Source: Planctomycetota bacterium
GTDB taxonomy: Bacteria; Planctomycetota; UBA1135; UBA2386
DNA: 64,000 nucleotides
Reading direction: 5' to 3'
Assembly: GCA_020638655.1 (NCBI GenBank)
Contig: JACKIC010000010.1
Span: 1 to 64,000 of the forward strand
Part shown: in pieces, positions 34,363-43,763 of the stretch
How the letters are laid out: each line of letters starts with the position of its first letter
Position numbering within the stretch: position 1 is the first letter of the stretch
The notes under the pieces: generated by a model
The model's database searches: none
The model's input: only the letters and a program-made list of their open reading frames with translations
Told to the model about the DNA's origin: nothing
Made by a program: the position numbers and the translations under genes

Positions 34363-35115
34363 ATGTGCATCCTGATCGTCCTGCGCGGCCTGCACGCCGA
34401 CCACCCGCTGGTGGTCGCCGCCAATCGCGACGAGCGCTTCGACCGCAGCTCGGCTCCGCCGGGCCTGTTCGTCGGTCGGCACCGCCGCATGTTGTCGCCG
34501 CGCGACAAGGTCGCCGGCGGGACCTGGTTGGCGATCGACGACGGCGGCCGGCTCGCCGGCATCACCAACCTCGCCGGGGTGCCGCCGGTGCCCGACGCGC
34601 CGTCGCGCGGCCTGCTGCCGCACCTGGCGCTAGACGAGGCCACGCTCGAGGCCGGCGCCGCGGCCGTCGAACGACAGGTCGCGGAGCACCGCTACGCCGG
34701 CTTCCAGCTGGTGCTCGCGGACGCCCGCCGCACGATCGTCCTGCGGCACCGGGACGGGCAGCTGCGCCGCATCGACTGGGAACCGCCGGTGCTGGTCGTG
34801 ACCAACGAGCACGGCCCCGGTGAGCTGCAGCTGCGCGGCCTGTCGCGCGCCGCGGCGCCGGGTATCGACCTGCAGACCCGGCTGGATCTGCTGGCCGCGG
34901 TGCTCGCCGACCGCGGCGGCGACGGCTTCCACGCGATCACCAAACGGGGCGATGGTTACGGCACCGTATCGAGTTCGCTGCTGGCGCTCCCGGTCGCCGA
35001 CCCGACGCAGCTGGTCTGGAGGTTCGCGCCGGGGCCGCCCGACACGACCGCGTACCGAAACTACGGCAACCTCGGCCGGCGGCTGCTGCCCGAGGAGCTG
35101 CCGCCGCCCGGCTGA
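34363..35115 (+). CDS. NRDE/TANGO2-family protein
   Basis: A 250-residue member of the NRDE (TANGO2) family. It starts MCILIVLRG, with the conserved C2 and the name-giving NRDE motif at 21-24 (AANRDERFDR). Later family features are GGTWLAIDDGGRLAGITN, SRGLLPHLAL and a C-terminal YRNYGNLGRR. Family members are soluble and of unclear function; haem handling has been proposed for some. The N-terminal Cys suggests an Ntn-hydrolase-like fold. It is convergent with the TPR gene. Confidence 0.8.
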   Translation: MCILIVLRGLHADHPLVVAANRDERFDRSSAPPGLFVGRHRRMLSPRDKVAGGTWLAIDDGGRLAGITNLAGVPPVPDAPSRGLLPHLALDEATLEAGAAAVERQVAEHRYAGFQLVLADARRTIVLRHRDGQLRRIDWEPPVLVVTNEHGPGELQLRGLSRAAAPGIDLQTRLDLLAAVLADRGGDGFHAITKRGDGYGTVSSSLLALPVADPTQLVWRFAPGPPDTTAYRNYGNLGRRLLPEELPPPG

Positions 35116-35121
35116 CGCGCG

Positions 35122-36732
35122 TCAGCGCTTGTCGGTCGCGTCGGACTTGGACTTGTCGAGTTCGGCCAGGTTGGCGCGGGCGTCCTTCGTGGCGCCGGCG
35201 GCGCGGTCGCGCTGCGCCGGCGATGCGCCCGCGTCGCGCTCGACCTTGGCGGCCAGCTCGAGGGCCTTGGCGTACATGCTGCGCGCCTTGGCCAGGTTCT
35301 CGGGGTTGGCCAGGTGGTACTGCAGGATCACCGCCGCGTCGTTCCACAACTGCGGCGACTCGGGCTCTTTCTCGAGCGCGTGCTGGTAGGAGCTCCAGGC
35401 GTCGTCGAAGCGGCCGGTCTCGCGGCACAGGAACGCGTGGTTGTTCCAGGCGTCGGCGGAGTCGACCAGGCAGGCGATCACGTGGTTGATGTCGCGGCTC
35501 GCTTCCTTGTGGCCCTGCTGGAAGGCGCGGTCGCCGAGGAACTGCAGCACGGCGCGCACCTGGCCGCGCATCTGCACGTCGAGGCCGCGCAGCACGTCGG
35601 CGAAGGCCGGCGCGCCGAGCGCCGCGTAGGCCGCGGCGTAGCCCTCGGCGCCGTCGTGGTCGCCGAGGTGGTAGGCCGACAGGCACAGGTAGTAGTAGCT
35701 GTTGGTCGCCTTGGGGTCGTCGGCCAGCGCGACCTTGAAGCTGTCGATCGCCGCTTGCCACTGCTCGCCGTCGAACAGCGCGCGCCCGAGGTGCCATCGC
35801 AGCGTGGCGGCCGCAGCCGCGTCGTGCGCGGGGCGCGCCAGGTAACGCTTCAGGATGCCCTCGTAGAAGGCCTTGCGGGCCTGCCAGTCGAGTTCGCGGT
35901 TCAGCGCGAAGTGGTCGAGCGGGACGTTCGGATCGGCGACCAGCGCGTCGGCGAAGTGGCCGCGCGCGACGTCGGTCTTCTTGTCGAGCATGGCCAGCTG
36001 CGCCAGCGCCATGTGCGGGTGGGCGCGGCTCGGATCGAGTGCGGCGGCGCGCCGGAACGACTTGTTGGCGAGCTGCCGCTGCGCGTCGATGTCGGCGACG
36101 AGATGCTGTTGCAGTTCCGGGTTGGTGTCGCCGACGCGTTCGTAGGTGGTCAGCAGTTGCTTGAAGCGTTCGGTGGCGATGCGGCCGATCAGGATGTGCG
36201 CGCCGGGGTGTCGCGGGTGGCGTCGCACGGCCTCTTCGGCGACCGCGACCGCCGTGTCCCACTCGCCGAGCAGGAAGCGCGCCTGCGCCAGCAACAGGCG
36301 GCTGTCCAGGTGGTCGGGTTCGAGCTGCAGCACGCCCTCGGCGAGCGCGGCCGCGTCGGTCCAGAGGATCTCGGGCTGCAGCGCGCCGGGGCTCTCGGCC
36401 TCGAGCAGCATCGTGCGCGCGAGCATCGCCGGCAGTTCGATCACGCCGGGGAACTGCTTGCGCGCGCCGTCGAGCAGGTCGAGCGCCTCGCGGAAGCGGC
36501 CGCTGCGTCCCAGGCAGCGGCCGGCGTCGACGAACCACTCGGCGCGGCCGGGCTCGCGCTGCGTCAGCAGCACGAACGCATCGGCGGCGTCGCCGAAGCG
36601 CCCCTGGTTCTCGGCCGCCGCGGCCCGCTCGCGCAGCGCCGAGACGGTGACCTCGGCGGCTTGCTGGGGCTGTTGGCAGCTGGCGGTCGGGAGCGGCAGG
36701 AAGCAGGCGAGCAGCAGGGCAGCGATGCGCAT
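35122..36732 (-). CDS. Exported TPR-repeat protein
   Basis: A 536-residue protein with a signal peptide or lipobox (LPTASC, C19) and about ten TPR-like helical pairs across the rest, such as FVDAGRCLGRSGRFREALDLL and ALADDPKATNSYYYLCLSAYHLGDHDGAEGYAAAY. It is predicted to be periplasmic, probably a protein-protein scaffold. It is 1 nt after a second, larger TPR gene on the same strand, and the two likely form a functional pair. It ends in a short Lys/Asp-rich tail. Confidence 0.8.
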   Translation of the reverse strand: MRIAALLLACFLPLPTASCQQPQQAAEVTVSALRERAAAAENQGRFGDAADAFVLLTQREPGRAEWFVDAGRCLGRSGRFREALDLLDGARKQFPGVIELPAMLARTMLLEAESPGALQPEILWTDAAALAEGVLQLEPDHLDSRLLLAQARFLLGEWDTAVAVAEEAVRRHPRHPGAHILIGRIATERFKQLLTTYERVGDTNPELQQHLVADIDAQRQLANKSFRRAAALDPSRAHPHMALAQLAMLDKKTDVARGHFADALVADPNVPLDHFALNRELDWQARKAFYEGILKRYLARPAHDAAAAATLRWHLGRALFDGEQWQAAIDSFKVALADDPKATNSYYYLCLSAYHLGDHDGAEGYAAAYAALGAPAFADVLRGLDVQMRGQVRAVLQFLGDRAFQQGHKEASRDINHVIACLVDSADAWNNHAFLCRETGRFDDAWSSYQHALEKEPESPQLWNDAAVILQYHLANPENLAKARSMYAKALELAAKVERDAGASPAQRDRAAGATKDARANLAELDKSKSDATDKR

Positions 36733-36733
36733 G

Positions 36734-39700
36734 TCACTTGCCTTGCAACAGCCGTTCCGCTTCCTGCAGGTGGCGGCGCGCGCCGGGGCGGCGCGCCCCC
36801 GGATAGAACTTCTGGCTCGCCTCGGCGGCGGCCTTGGCCGCGGCGCCGTCCTTGCTGTGCTTGAGGTGCCACAGCGCCAGGTTCTCGTAGCAGTCGCCGA
36901 CCGCCTCCTCGAGGTTCTGGCGGTCGTTGCGGTCGGCCGGCGGATTGCTCTCGAGCAACTTGGTGCCGTCGGCGATCGCCGCGTCGAGCAGCGACTTGCT
37001 GAGGTCCCAGTCGCGGTCGAGGTGGTAGATCGCGATCAGCGCGCAGTCGTTGCGCAGGCGCACGTTGGCGGGGTCGAGCTGCTGCGCGCGCCGGTAGGCC
37101 TTGTAGCTCTGCTCGTACATCTCCATCGCCTCCTTCTGCTTGCCGCTGCGCTCGAGCTGGTTGCCCCAGTCGCGCGCGAACAGGCCGGCGTTGTTGAGCA
37201 GGTCGAGGTCGCCGGTGGCGATGTCGCTGGCGGCGCGGTAGAGGGCCTCGGTCTTGCCGAGGTCGCGCGCCTTGAAGTAGCTGTCGGCGACGCGCAGGAT
37301 GCCGAGCTTGGTGGTCTCGCTGAGACCGAGGTCCTCGCCGATGCGGTCGGGGCGCATGCGCGCGGCCTCGAGCAGCCACTTCTCGGCGTTGTCGAGGTCC
37401 TTGGCGAAGAACGCGATGTTGCCCTTCTTGCCCAGGCACATCGCGACCCACTGCTCACAGCTGTCGCGGTAGCCCGCGTTCTTGCCCATCGAGTCGGTGA
37501 ACGCCGAGCGCGCCTGATCGAGCAGCGCCTGCGCCTTGTCCGAACTGCCGGACTGCCGCTCGCTGTCGGCGAGCAGGTAGCGCGCGCGGCCCAGATACCA
37601 CAGCCCCGTGGCGTCGCTGCGGTCCTTGAGGGCGTCGACGGCGAGAGCGAGCTGGCTCTGCGCGGCGGCGGTGTCGACGACGCTGGCCAGCAGCGCCTGG
37701 TCGTCGGGGTTCTTGGCCAGGGCGCGCACGTACACGTTGACGGCCTCGGCCGGCGCGCCGGCCCACTGCTCGGTCACCGACCACAGCGAACGCAGCGCGG
37801 CGTCGAGCCGGTCCTGTTGCTCGAGCACGCGGAACGAGGCGCGCGCCGCGGTCAGCATGTCGGCGTCGTCGCCGCCGTCGCCCTTCTTGGCGGCGTAGGC
37901 GCGGGCCGCGGCGTTGGCGCGGATCAGGTGCACGGCCGCGACTTCGTCGGGCTTGCCGCCGCCCTGCGACTGCATGTGCAGCAGCAGCTGCGAGGCGGTC
38001 TGTGCCGCCGCCGCGAGGTCGCCGCTCTCGTACTGCGCCTCGGCCAGCATGCGCCGCGGTGCGACCGGATCGCTGTCGAGTTCGACGGCCTTCTTGAGCG
38101 CGTTGACCGCGTCGGCGAACAGGAACTCGACGCCCTTGCGGCCCGCGTCGCGCGCCTGCTTGGCGAGCTGCAGGTTGAGGTCGCCGCGGTAGGCCTGGTA
38201 GGGGGCGTACTTGGCGCACTCCTTGGCGACGCCGTCGAGCTCGCCGAGCGCGCCGTCGAGGTCGCCGCTGTCGGCCTTGGCCTTGGCGGCCTTCTGCGCC
38301 TTGGCGAACGCGTCCGCGGCGCCGCCCTGTGCCGCGGCGTCGGCGGTGTTCGGCGCGTGCTGCGCCGCGCCGTCGCGCAGCATGCCCGCGGCCTCGCGCC
38401 GCTGGTACGGATAGAACTTCACCGCGCGCTCGCAGAACTCGCGGTAGTCGGCGAACGGCCGGTGCTCGTGGTCGCGCAGCAGCACGGCGATGTTCTGCCA
38501 GGCGTCACCGACGGCCTCTTCGAGCAGTTCGCGCTCCTTCTGGTCGGTGTCCGCGGGCAGCGCGTCGAGCTGCTTCTGGCCGACGGCGATCGCCTGCTCG
38601 AACAGCTCGCGGGCGCGGCCGTAGTCGCGGTGCAGGTGGTAGATCAGCATCAGACCGCAGTCGTTGACGATGCGCGCGTCGTCGGGCGACAGCACCACGG
38701 CCTTCTGGTAGAGCGCGTAGCTGCGCTCCCACAGCTGCGTCGCCTCCTGCTCCTTGCCGTCCTTGGCGACCTGCACGCCGAGGTCGCGCGCGGCCAGCGC
38801 GGCGTTGTTGTAGACCCAGCCCCAGCGGTCAGGGTGCCGCGCCAGCAGGGCCTCGTTGAAGGAGAGCGTCGCGCGCAGCGGATCGGTCGCGATCTCGGCG
38901 GTGGCGCGGTGGATGGCGAAGGCGACGCCGGCGTAGTGCTGGCCGAACGAGTCGACGAGCTGCGGCCGGCCGTTCTCCTCGGCGGCGGTCAGCGGCGACG
39001 CGGCGTCGGCCGCGAACAGGTGCTCGCGGGCGCCGGCGAGGTCGCCGATCTCGACGCTGGTGCGCGCGATCGACAGCTCGCACAGGGCCAGCCACTGGCC
39101 GACGCTGTCCTTGTGTCGCGGCATCTGCGCGCCGTAGTCGGCGAAGGTCGCGCGGGCCTTCTCGTAGCCCTCGATCGCGCCCTGGAAGTTGCCCTCGGCG
39201 CGCAGCTGGTCGGCGCGGCCGTAGAGCGCGCGGCCTTGGTGCCAGCGCAGCACCGGCACCGACGGGTTCTCGCGCACGAAGCGGCCGTAGGCGCCGACCA
39301 TCGCTTCGCGCTGGCCGATGTTGTCCATCCAGGCGATGTAGGCGTCGTGGATCGCGGCCTCGCCGGGGGCGGTGCGGATGCCGCGCTCGTACTCGGCGAT
39401 CACGGCCTGGCTCTGACCCAGCCACTGGTAGACGAGCGCGATCTGTGTGGTCGCTTCGCCGGGGCGCTGCCGGCGCGCCGCCTCGAAGGCGGTGATGGCG
39501 CCGGTCGCGAGGCGCGTGGTCTCCTTCTCGGGCACGACCACGCCGCGGTGGTCGGGCTCCTTGTTGTCGAGCTCGTCCTGGCGCGCGGCGGTGAACTGGC
39601 GGTAGTAGCTCCTGCCCACCAGCAGCTGCGCCTCGGCGGCCTGGGTCTCGTTGGCCGGCTTGGCCGACAAGAAGGCCGTGGCGGCCTGCCCGGCGACGTC

Positions 39701-40075
39701 GGCTGCGGTCACGAACTCGCCGAGCTCGTAGTGGCACTCGGCCAGCTGCAGCCAGGCGGTCGGGTTCGCCGCCGGCTCTTCACCCTCGATGCCGCGCTCG
39801 TAGTTGCGCACCGCGTCGCTGAGCAGCAGGTCCTTGCGGGTGCTGGTGCCGGTGCGCGCCAGGCGCAGCGAGCCCTCGGCGGCGCACAGCCGCGCCTGCC
39901 GCCAGTCCGGCGCCGCCGCCAGCAGCTCGTCGGTGATCCGCAGCGAACGCTCGGGGTCGGTGGCGAGCGTGCGCTGGGCCTCGGCGAGGCGTTGCGTGGC
40001 CTGGTCGGAAGGGTGGGCGGCTTGGGCGCAGGCCGCCACGGCGGCGGCGCACCACAGGATGGTCGTTGGCTTCAT
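36734..40075 (-). CDS. Large exported TPR-repeat protein
   Basis: A 1113-residue protein with a signal peptide and possible lipobox (AVAAC, C16). Helical repeats of TPR type run from about residue 25 to 1090. The same segment type recurs twice, for example VYNNAALAARDLGVQ...YALYQKAVVLSPDDARIVNDCGL near 410 and LNNAGLFARDWGNQ...ARRAQQLDPANVRLRNDCAL near 990, which points to an internal duplication. It should be periplasmic and act as a scaffold. It lies directly upstream of the smaller TPR gene. No enzymatic motif is visible. Confidence 0.8.
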   Translation of the reverse strand: MKPTTILWCAAAVAACAQAAHPSDQATQRLAEAQRTLATDPERSLRITDELLAAAPDWRQARLCAAEGSLRLARTGTSTRKDLLLSDAVRNYERGIEGEEPAANPTAWLQLAECHYELGEFVTAADVAGQAATAFLSAKPANETQAAEAQLLVGRSYYRQFTAARQDELDNKEPDHRGVVVPEKETTRLATGAITAFEAARRQRPGEATTQIALVYQWLGQSQAVIAEYERGIRTAPGEAAIHDAYIAWMDNIGQREAMVGAYGRFVRENPSVPVLRWHQGRALYGRADQLRAEGNFQGAIEGYEKARATFADYGAQMPRHKDSVGQWLALCELSIARTSVEIGDLAGAREHLFAADAASPLTAAEENGRPQLVDSFGQHYAGVAFAIHRATAEIATDPLRATLSFNEALLARHPDRWGWVYNNAALAARDLGVQVAKDGKEQEATQLWERSYALYQKAVVLSPDDARIVNDCGLMLIYHLHRDYGRARELFEQAIAVGQKQLDALPADTDQKERELLEEAVGDAWQNIAVLLRDHEHRPFADYREFCERAVKFYPYQRREAAGMLRDGAAQHAPNTADAAAQGGAADAFAKAQKAAKAKADSGDLDGALGELDGVAKECAKYAPYQAYRGDLNLQLAKQARDAGRKGVEFLFADAVNALKKAVELDSDPVAPRRMLAEAQYESGDLAAAAQTASQLLLHMQSQGGGKPDEVAAVHLIRANAAARAYAAKKGDGGDDADMLTAARASFRVLEQQDRLDAALRSLWSVTEQWAGAPAEAVNVYVRALAKNPDDQALLASVVDTAAAQSQLALAVDALKDRSDATGLWYLGRARYLLADSERQSGSSDKAQALLDQARSAFTDSMGKNAGYRDSCEQWVAMCLGKKGNIAFFAKDLDNAEKWLLEAARMRPDRIGEDLGLSETTKLGILRVADSYFKARDLGKTEALYRAASDIATGDLDLLNNAGLFARDWGNQLERSGKQKEAMEMYEQSYKAYRRAQQLDPANVRLRNDCALIAIYHLDRDWDLSKSLLDAAIADGTKLLESNPPADRNDRQNLEEAVGDCYENLALWHLKHSKDGAAAKAAAEASQKFYPGARRPGARRHLQEAERLLQGK

Positions 40076-40263
40076 GGAGCAGGAGGGGTCGGGCCGGCGG
40101 TGCCGGGATTGGACGCGCGGAACGGAAAGGCGCGAGAGGGGTATGGCGACCGCCGGGATTCTCGCAGGGGGAGGGTTGCGGCGAAAGGCCATAGGTGCAG
40201 AGCCGGGGTCAAGCCGCCCGCCCCGAACGGCCGATAGCGCCGGCATTGCAGAGGCAGGCACTG

Positions 40264-41346
40264 GTGAGCCATCCGACCATCGCGGTAGGGGCCACCTTGG
40301 ATCGCTCCACGGTGGCCGGACTGGTCGCCGAGATCGACAAGGAGCTGCGCGGCAAACCCGCGCGGCTGACCGTCGACCTCGGCGCCGTGGAGTCGTTCGA
40401 TTCGGCCGGGCTGGGCGGCGTCGTCGCCGGCCTGCGGCGCGCGGGCGCAGCCGGGGTCGAGCTCAAGCTCAAGGGCATGAGCCAGCCCATGGTCGACTTC
40501 TTCTCGCTGGTCTCGATCCAGCGCCTGACCCAGCCGGCGGCGGTCGCCGACCGCGCCGATCCGGTGACGCGGTTGGGCACCTACGTCGAACCGATGTTCG
40601 AAGGCGCCCTGAACGTCGCCTCGACCGCGGGCGCTGCGCTGCGTGAGTTGTTCATCGGCCCGTTCCAGCGCCGCTTCCTGCGTCTGGACCGCACCGCGAT
40701 CGAGGTCGACCACTGCGCCGCCGGCGCGCTGCCGATCATCGCGCTGATCGCGTTCCTGCTCGGCCTGATCCTGGCGATGCAGGCCTACGTGCAGCTGCGG
40801 GTCTGGGGCGCCGAGATCTACATGGCCGACATGGTCGGCGTCTCGGTGCTCGCCGAGATCGGCCCGCTGATGACCGCGATCGTGCTCGCCGCGCGCTCGG
40901 GCTCGCGCAACGCCGCGCAGCTCGGCGCGATGGTGGTCAGCGAGGAGATCGCCGCGATCGAGCAGATGGGCATCCGGCCGATGGCGTTCCTGGTCGCGCC
41001 CAAGATCGTCGCCTGCTGCCTCGCGGCGGTGGCGCTGTCGGTGGTGTTCGACGTGGTCGCGATGTGCGGCGGGGCGCTGTTCGCGCGCGGCGTCGCGGCG
41101 ATCGAGTTCGAGGCGTTCGCGGCGCAGCTGCGCACCGCGCTGACCCTGTCCGACTTCGTGGTCGCGCTCGCCAAGAGCGCCACCTTCGGCTTCTTCGTCG
41201 GCGTCGTCGGCTGCGCGCTCGGTCTGCGCGTGCAGGACGGCAGCGAGGGCGTCGGCCGCGCCACCACCAACTCGGTCGTGCTCGGCATCTTCCTCGTGAT
41301 CGTCGTCGATTCGATCTTCGTCACCTGCCAACGGATGCTGGGGTAG
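40264..41346 (+). CDS. mlaE: STAS-MlaE fusion: ABC lipid-transport permease
   Basis: A 360-residue permease. An N-terminal STAS domain (about 1-95, with LTVDLGAVESFDSAGLGGVVAGLRRA) is fused to an MlaE-type permease (about 125-360) carrying FLLGLILAMQAYVQLRVWGAEIYMADMVGVSVLAEIGPLMTAI-type helices and the cytoplasmic RSGSRNAAQLGAMVVSEEIAAIEQMGI elbow helix. It should move phospholipids between inner and outer membranes, with the STAS part in the place of MlaB. The GTG at 40264 is the likely start. MlaF and MlaD genes follow immediately. Confidence 0.9.
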   Translation: MSHPTIAVGATLDRSTVAGLVAEIDKELRGKPARLTVDLGAVESFDSAGLGGVVAGLRRAGAAGVELKLKGMSQPMVDFFSLVSIQRLTQPAAVADRADPVTRLGTYVEPMFEGALNVASTAGAALRELFIGPFQRRFLRLDRTAIEVDHCAAGALPIIALIAFLLGLILAMQAYVQLRVWGAEIYMADMVGVSVLAEIGPLMTAIVLAARSGSRNAAQLGAMVVSEEIAAIEQMGIRPMAFLVAPKIVACCLAAVALSVVFDVVAMCGGALFARGVAAIEFEAFAAQLRTALTLSDFVVALAKSATFGFFVGVVGCALGLRVQDGSEGVGRATTNSVVLGIFLVIVVDSIFVTCQRMLG

Positions 41347-41350
41347 CGCC

Positions 41351-42175
41351 ATGGACCTCGCCGAGAACCTGCAGGTCGGCGCGCAGCGCAAGACCGACGA
41401 CCTGGTGCGCGCCGTGGCGCTGAGCACCGTGTTCGGCGAGCGCTCGGTGCTCGACGGCATCGACCTGGCGATCCGGCGCGGCGAGGTGTTCGTGGTGATG
41501 GGGCCGTCGGGCTGCGGCAAGACGACCCTGCTGCGGCACCTGTGCGGGCTGTTGCCGCCGACGCTCGGCTCGGTGTTCGTCGCCGGCCACGACCTCTACA
41601 CGGCATCGCCCGAGCTGCTGCAGCACATGCGCCTGCGCACCGGGCTGTCGTTCCAGGGCGGCGCCCTGCTCGGCAGCCTGTCGGTGCTCGAGAACGTCGC
41701 GCTGCCGCTGCGCGAGAACACCGACCTGCCCGAGAACGTCGTGCTGCAGACCGCGCGCATGAAGCTCGACATGGTCGGGCTGCTGCACGCCGCCGACCTG
41801 CTGCCGAGCTCGCTGTCGGGCGGCATGCGCAAGCGCGCGGCGATCGCGCGCGCGATCGCGCTCGACCCCGACATCGTCTACTTCGACGAGCCGTCGGCGG
41901 GCCTGGACCCGATCACGGCCGCCGAGGTCGACAACCTGATCGTCAAGCTCAACAAGGTGTTCGGCATCACCATGGTGGTCGTGACCCACGACCTGCCCTC
42001 GGCTTACGAGATCGCCGATCGCATCGTGGTGCTGCTCGACGGCCGCGTCGCGGCGCTCGGCCCGCGCGACCGCGTGTGGCACGACCCCAATCCGCGGATT
42101 CGCGACTTCATCGAACGCCGCCTGTCTGCCGAAGACAGCCGTGGCATGGACATCTTGAGCCACCTGGAGGTCTGA
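41351..42175 (+). CDS. mlaF: MlaF-like ABC transporter ATPase
   Basis: A 274-residue ATPase with Walker A GPSGCGKTT (51-59), signature LSGGM (155-159), and Walker B with YFDEP (D179, E180). It has the MlaF-type VFGERSVLDGIDLAI and GLLPPTLGSVFVAG segments, and the D-loop AGLDP. It powers lipid movement by the MlaE permease. It lies 4 nt after mlaE and 3 nt before mlaD. Confidence 0.93.
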   Translation: MDLAENLQVGAQRKTDDLVRAVALSTVFGERSVLDGIDLAIRRGEVFVVMGPSGCGKTTLLRHLCGLLPPTLGSVFVAGHDLYTASPELLQHMRLRTGLSFQGGALLGSLSVLENVALPLRENTDLPENVVLQTARMKLDMVGLLHAADLLPSSLSGGMRKRAAIARAIALDPDIVYFDEPSAGLDPITAAEVDNLIVKLNKVFGITMVVVTHDLPSAYEIADRIVVLLDGRVAALGPRDRVWHDPNPRIRDFIERRLSAEDSRGMDILSHLEV

Positions 42176-42178
42176 GCG

Positions 42179-43045
42179 ATGCACGACAACGGCAGGCGCT
42201 TTCGACTCGGACTGTTCGTCCTCGGGGCGGGCGGCCTGTTCATCGCCCTGCTCGGCTTCATCCTGCGCGGCAGCCTCGACAGCGAGCGCGTCAGCTACTT
42301 CATCATCTTCCAGGAGAACGTGAAGGGCATGGTGGTGGGCAGCAAGGTGAACTTCCAGGGCGTGCCGATCGGCGCCGTGAAGGACATCCGTTTCCAGGAC
42401 GGCAAGACCCTGGTCGAGGTGCTCGTCGATCCGACGCGCGCCAACATCCAGGACCTGACCCGCGCGCGGCTCGATCGCCTGCTGGTCACCGGCCAGGTCA
42501 CGGTCGAGCTCGAGGGTTACGGGCCGACCGGCAAGACCCTGCCCGCGGGCTCGTTCCTGCAGCCCAAGGAAGATCCGCTGCACTCGCTGACCGGCACGAT
42601 CCCCGAGGTCATGGACCAGGCGGTGACGACGCTGCGCCAGCTCGAGAAGACCCTGGCGCGTGCCGAACGGCTGCTGGGTGACGACAACCAAGAGCGCCTC
42701 ACCGGCATCCTCACCAACCTGCAGGCGACGACCTCCGCCTTCCACGAGAAGACGCTGCCGGCGGTGACGACGCTGCTCGACGAGGCGCGCGCCACCAACG
42801 CCAGCTATGCGGCGCTGGCGCCGGCGCTGCAACGCCACCTCGACGACCTCACCCCCGAACTTCTGGCGACGCTGCGCGAGATGCAGGCGCTCGCCGGCGG
42901 CCTGCGCGGTCCGGCGCAGACCACGCTCGGCAGCCTGCGCGTCGCGCTCGACGACCTGCGCGGTTTCGTGCGGCAGCTGCGGCTGGCCCCCGACAGCCTG
43001 CTGTTCGGCGTCAGCCGGCCGGCGGCACCCCAAGGAGACCGATGA
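42179..43045 (+). CDS. mlaD: MlaD-like MCE-domain protein
   Basis: A 288-residue protein with one N-terminal transmembrane helix (about 10-30) and an MCE domain (about 40-120) containing VKGMVVGSKVNFQGVPIGAVKDI and RLLVTGQVTVELEGYG. A long helical C-terminal part (about 140-270) includes VTTLRQLEKTLARAERLL, like PqiB/MCE tunnels. It forms the periplasmic ring that carries lipids. It overlaps the lipoprotein gene by 4 nt. Confidence 0.9.
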   Translation: MHDNGRRFRLGLFVLGAGGLFIALLGFILRGSLDSERVSYFIIFQENVKGMVVGSKVNFQGVPIGAVKDIRFQDGKTLVEVLVDPTRANIQDLTRARLDRLLVTGQVTVELEGYGPTGKTLPAGSFLQPKEDPLHSLTGTIPEVMDQAVTTLRQLEKTLARAERLLGDDNQERLTGILTNLQATTSAFHEKTLPAVTTLLDEARATNASYAALAPALQRHLDDLTPELLATLREMQALAGGLRGPAQTTLGSLRVALDDLRGFVRQLRLAPDSLLFGVSRPAAPQGDR

Positions 43046-43659
43046 CCCGACGAGCCCCTCTCGGTTGTGTCGCGCTGCTGCTGTCGCTCGCCGCTTGCGG
43101 CAGCGTCGAGGTGCCGCGCGAGCGTTTCTACCGCCTCGATCTGCCGGCGCCCATGCCGGCCGACCCGCAGCGCGCCGGCGTGCTGCGCGTCCAGGACCTG
43201 CAGCTCGGCACCGCGATCGACAGCGACTGCCTCTTGGTCGCCGACGGCGTGCGCCTCGAACCGCGCCCGCTCGACCGCTGGGTCGCGCCGCTCGACCGGC
43301 TGGTCACCGACGCCCTGGTGCTCGGTCTGTCGCGCAGCGGCGTGGTCGAACTGGTCAAGGGCAGCGCCGATCCGGGCAGCGAGACCTGGTCCCTGCACGG
43401 CCGCATCGTCGACTTCGCCGAGGCCAACGCCGGCTCGCAGCGGCAGGCCCGGGTCGCGCTCGAGCTGTGGCTCGAGCAGCGCGACCAGGTGCTGTTCCGC
43501 GACGAGTTCGTGGTGGTGGAGCAGGTCGAGGGGAACGCCACATCCGCCGCCGTGACCGCCTTCTCCAAGGGCGTGCAGACGATCGTCGACCAGCTGGTGA
43601 CGCGCATGGACCACGACGGCGTACTCGCCGCCGCCCGGCCCCCGGTCCCGAGCCGCTGA
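43042..43659 (+). CDS. ABC-type transport auxiliary lipoprotein (PqiC-like)
   Basis: A 205-residue lipoprotein with lipobox SLAA-C19 and the PqiC/YmbA-type start after it (RFYRLDLPAP), then a beta/alpha domain with VLRVQDLQLGTAIDSDCLL and a WVAPLDRLVTDALV helix. It probably sits in the outer membrane and receives the MCE tunnel, taking the place of MlaC/MlaA, which are absent here. It overlaps mlaD by 4 nt (ATGA) and ends the operon. Confidence 0.82.
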   Translation: MTRRAPLGCVALLLSLAACGSVEVPRERFYRLDLPAPMPADPQRAGVLRVQDLQLGTAIDSDCLLVADGVRLEPRPLDRWVAPLDRLVTDALVLGLSRSGVVELVKGSADPGSETWSLHGRIVDFAEANAGSQRQARVALELWLEQRDQVLFRDEFVVVEQVEGNATSAAVTAFSKGVQTIVDQLVTRMDHDGVLAAARPPVPSR

Positions 43660-43682
43660 CGGCAGCGCGGGCGTCTTCGCGA

Positions 43683-43688
43683 TAGGAT
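43683..43688 (+). promoter_or_regulatory. -10-like TAGGAT before tandem redoxin-like genes
   Basis: TAGGAT lies 75 nt before the GTG at 43764. A related element (TACGCT, 45253-45258) lies 48 nt before the paralog. Confidence 0.3.
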
Positions 43689-43763
43689 GCCGCGGCTGGC
43701 TGGTGCCGCCGCGTCGGTGCGCACGCCGGGTCAGCGCGAGGATCAGTGCGAGACCTGCAGCGG

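Noticed and set aside
36146..40237. A plus-strand open frame of 1363 codons opposite the two TPR genes
   Set aside because: It is an antisense shadow of GC-rich coding DNA. The minus-strand products have signal peptides and clear TPR patterns, while this one has a biased Arg/Val/Gly-rich composition and no family.
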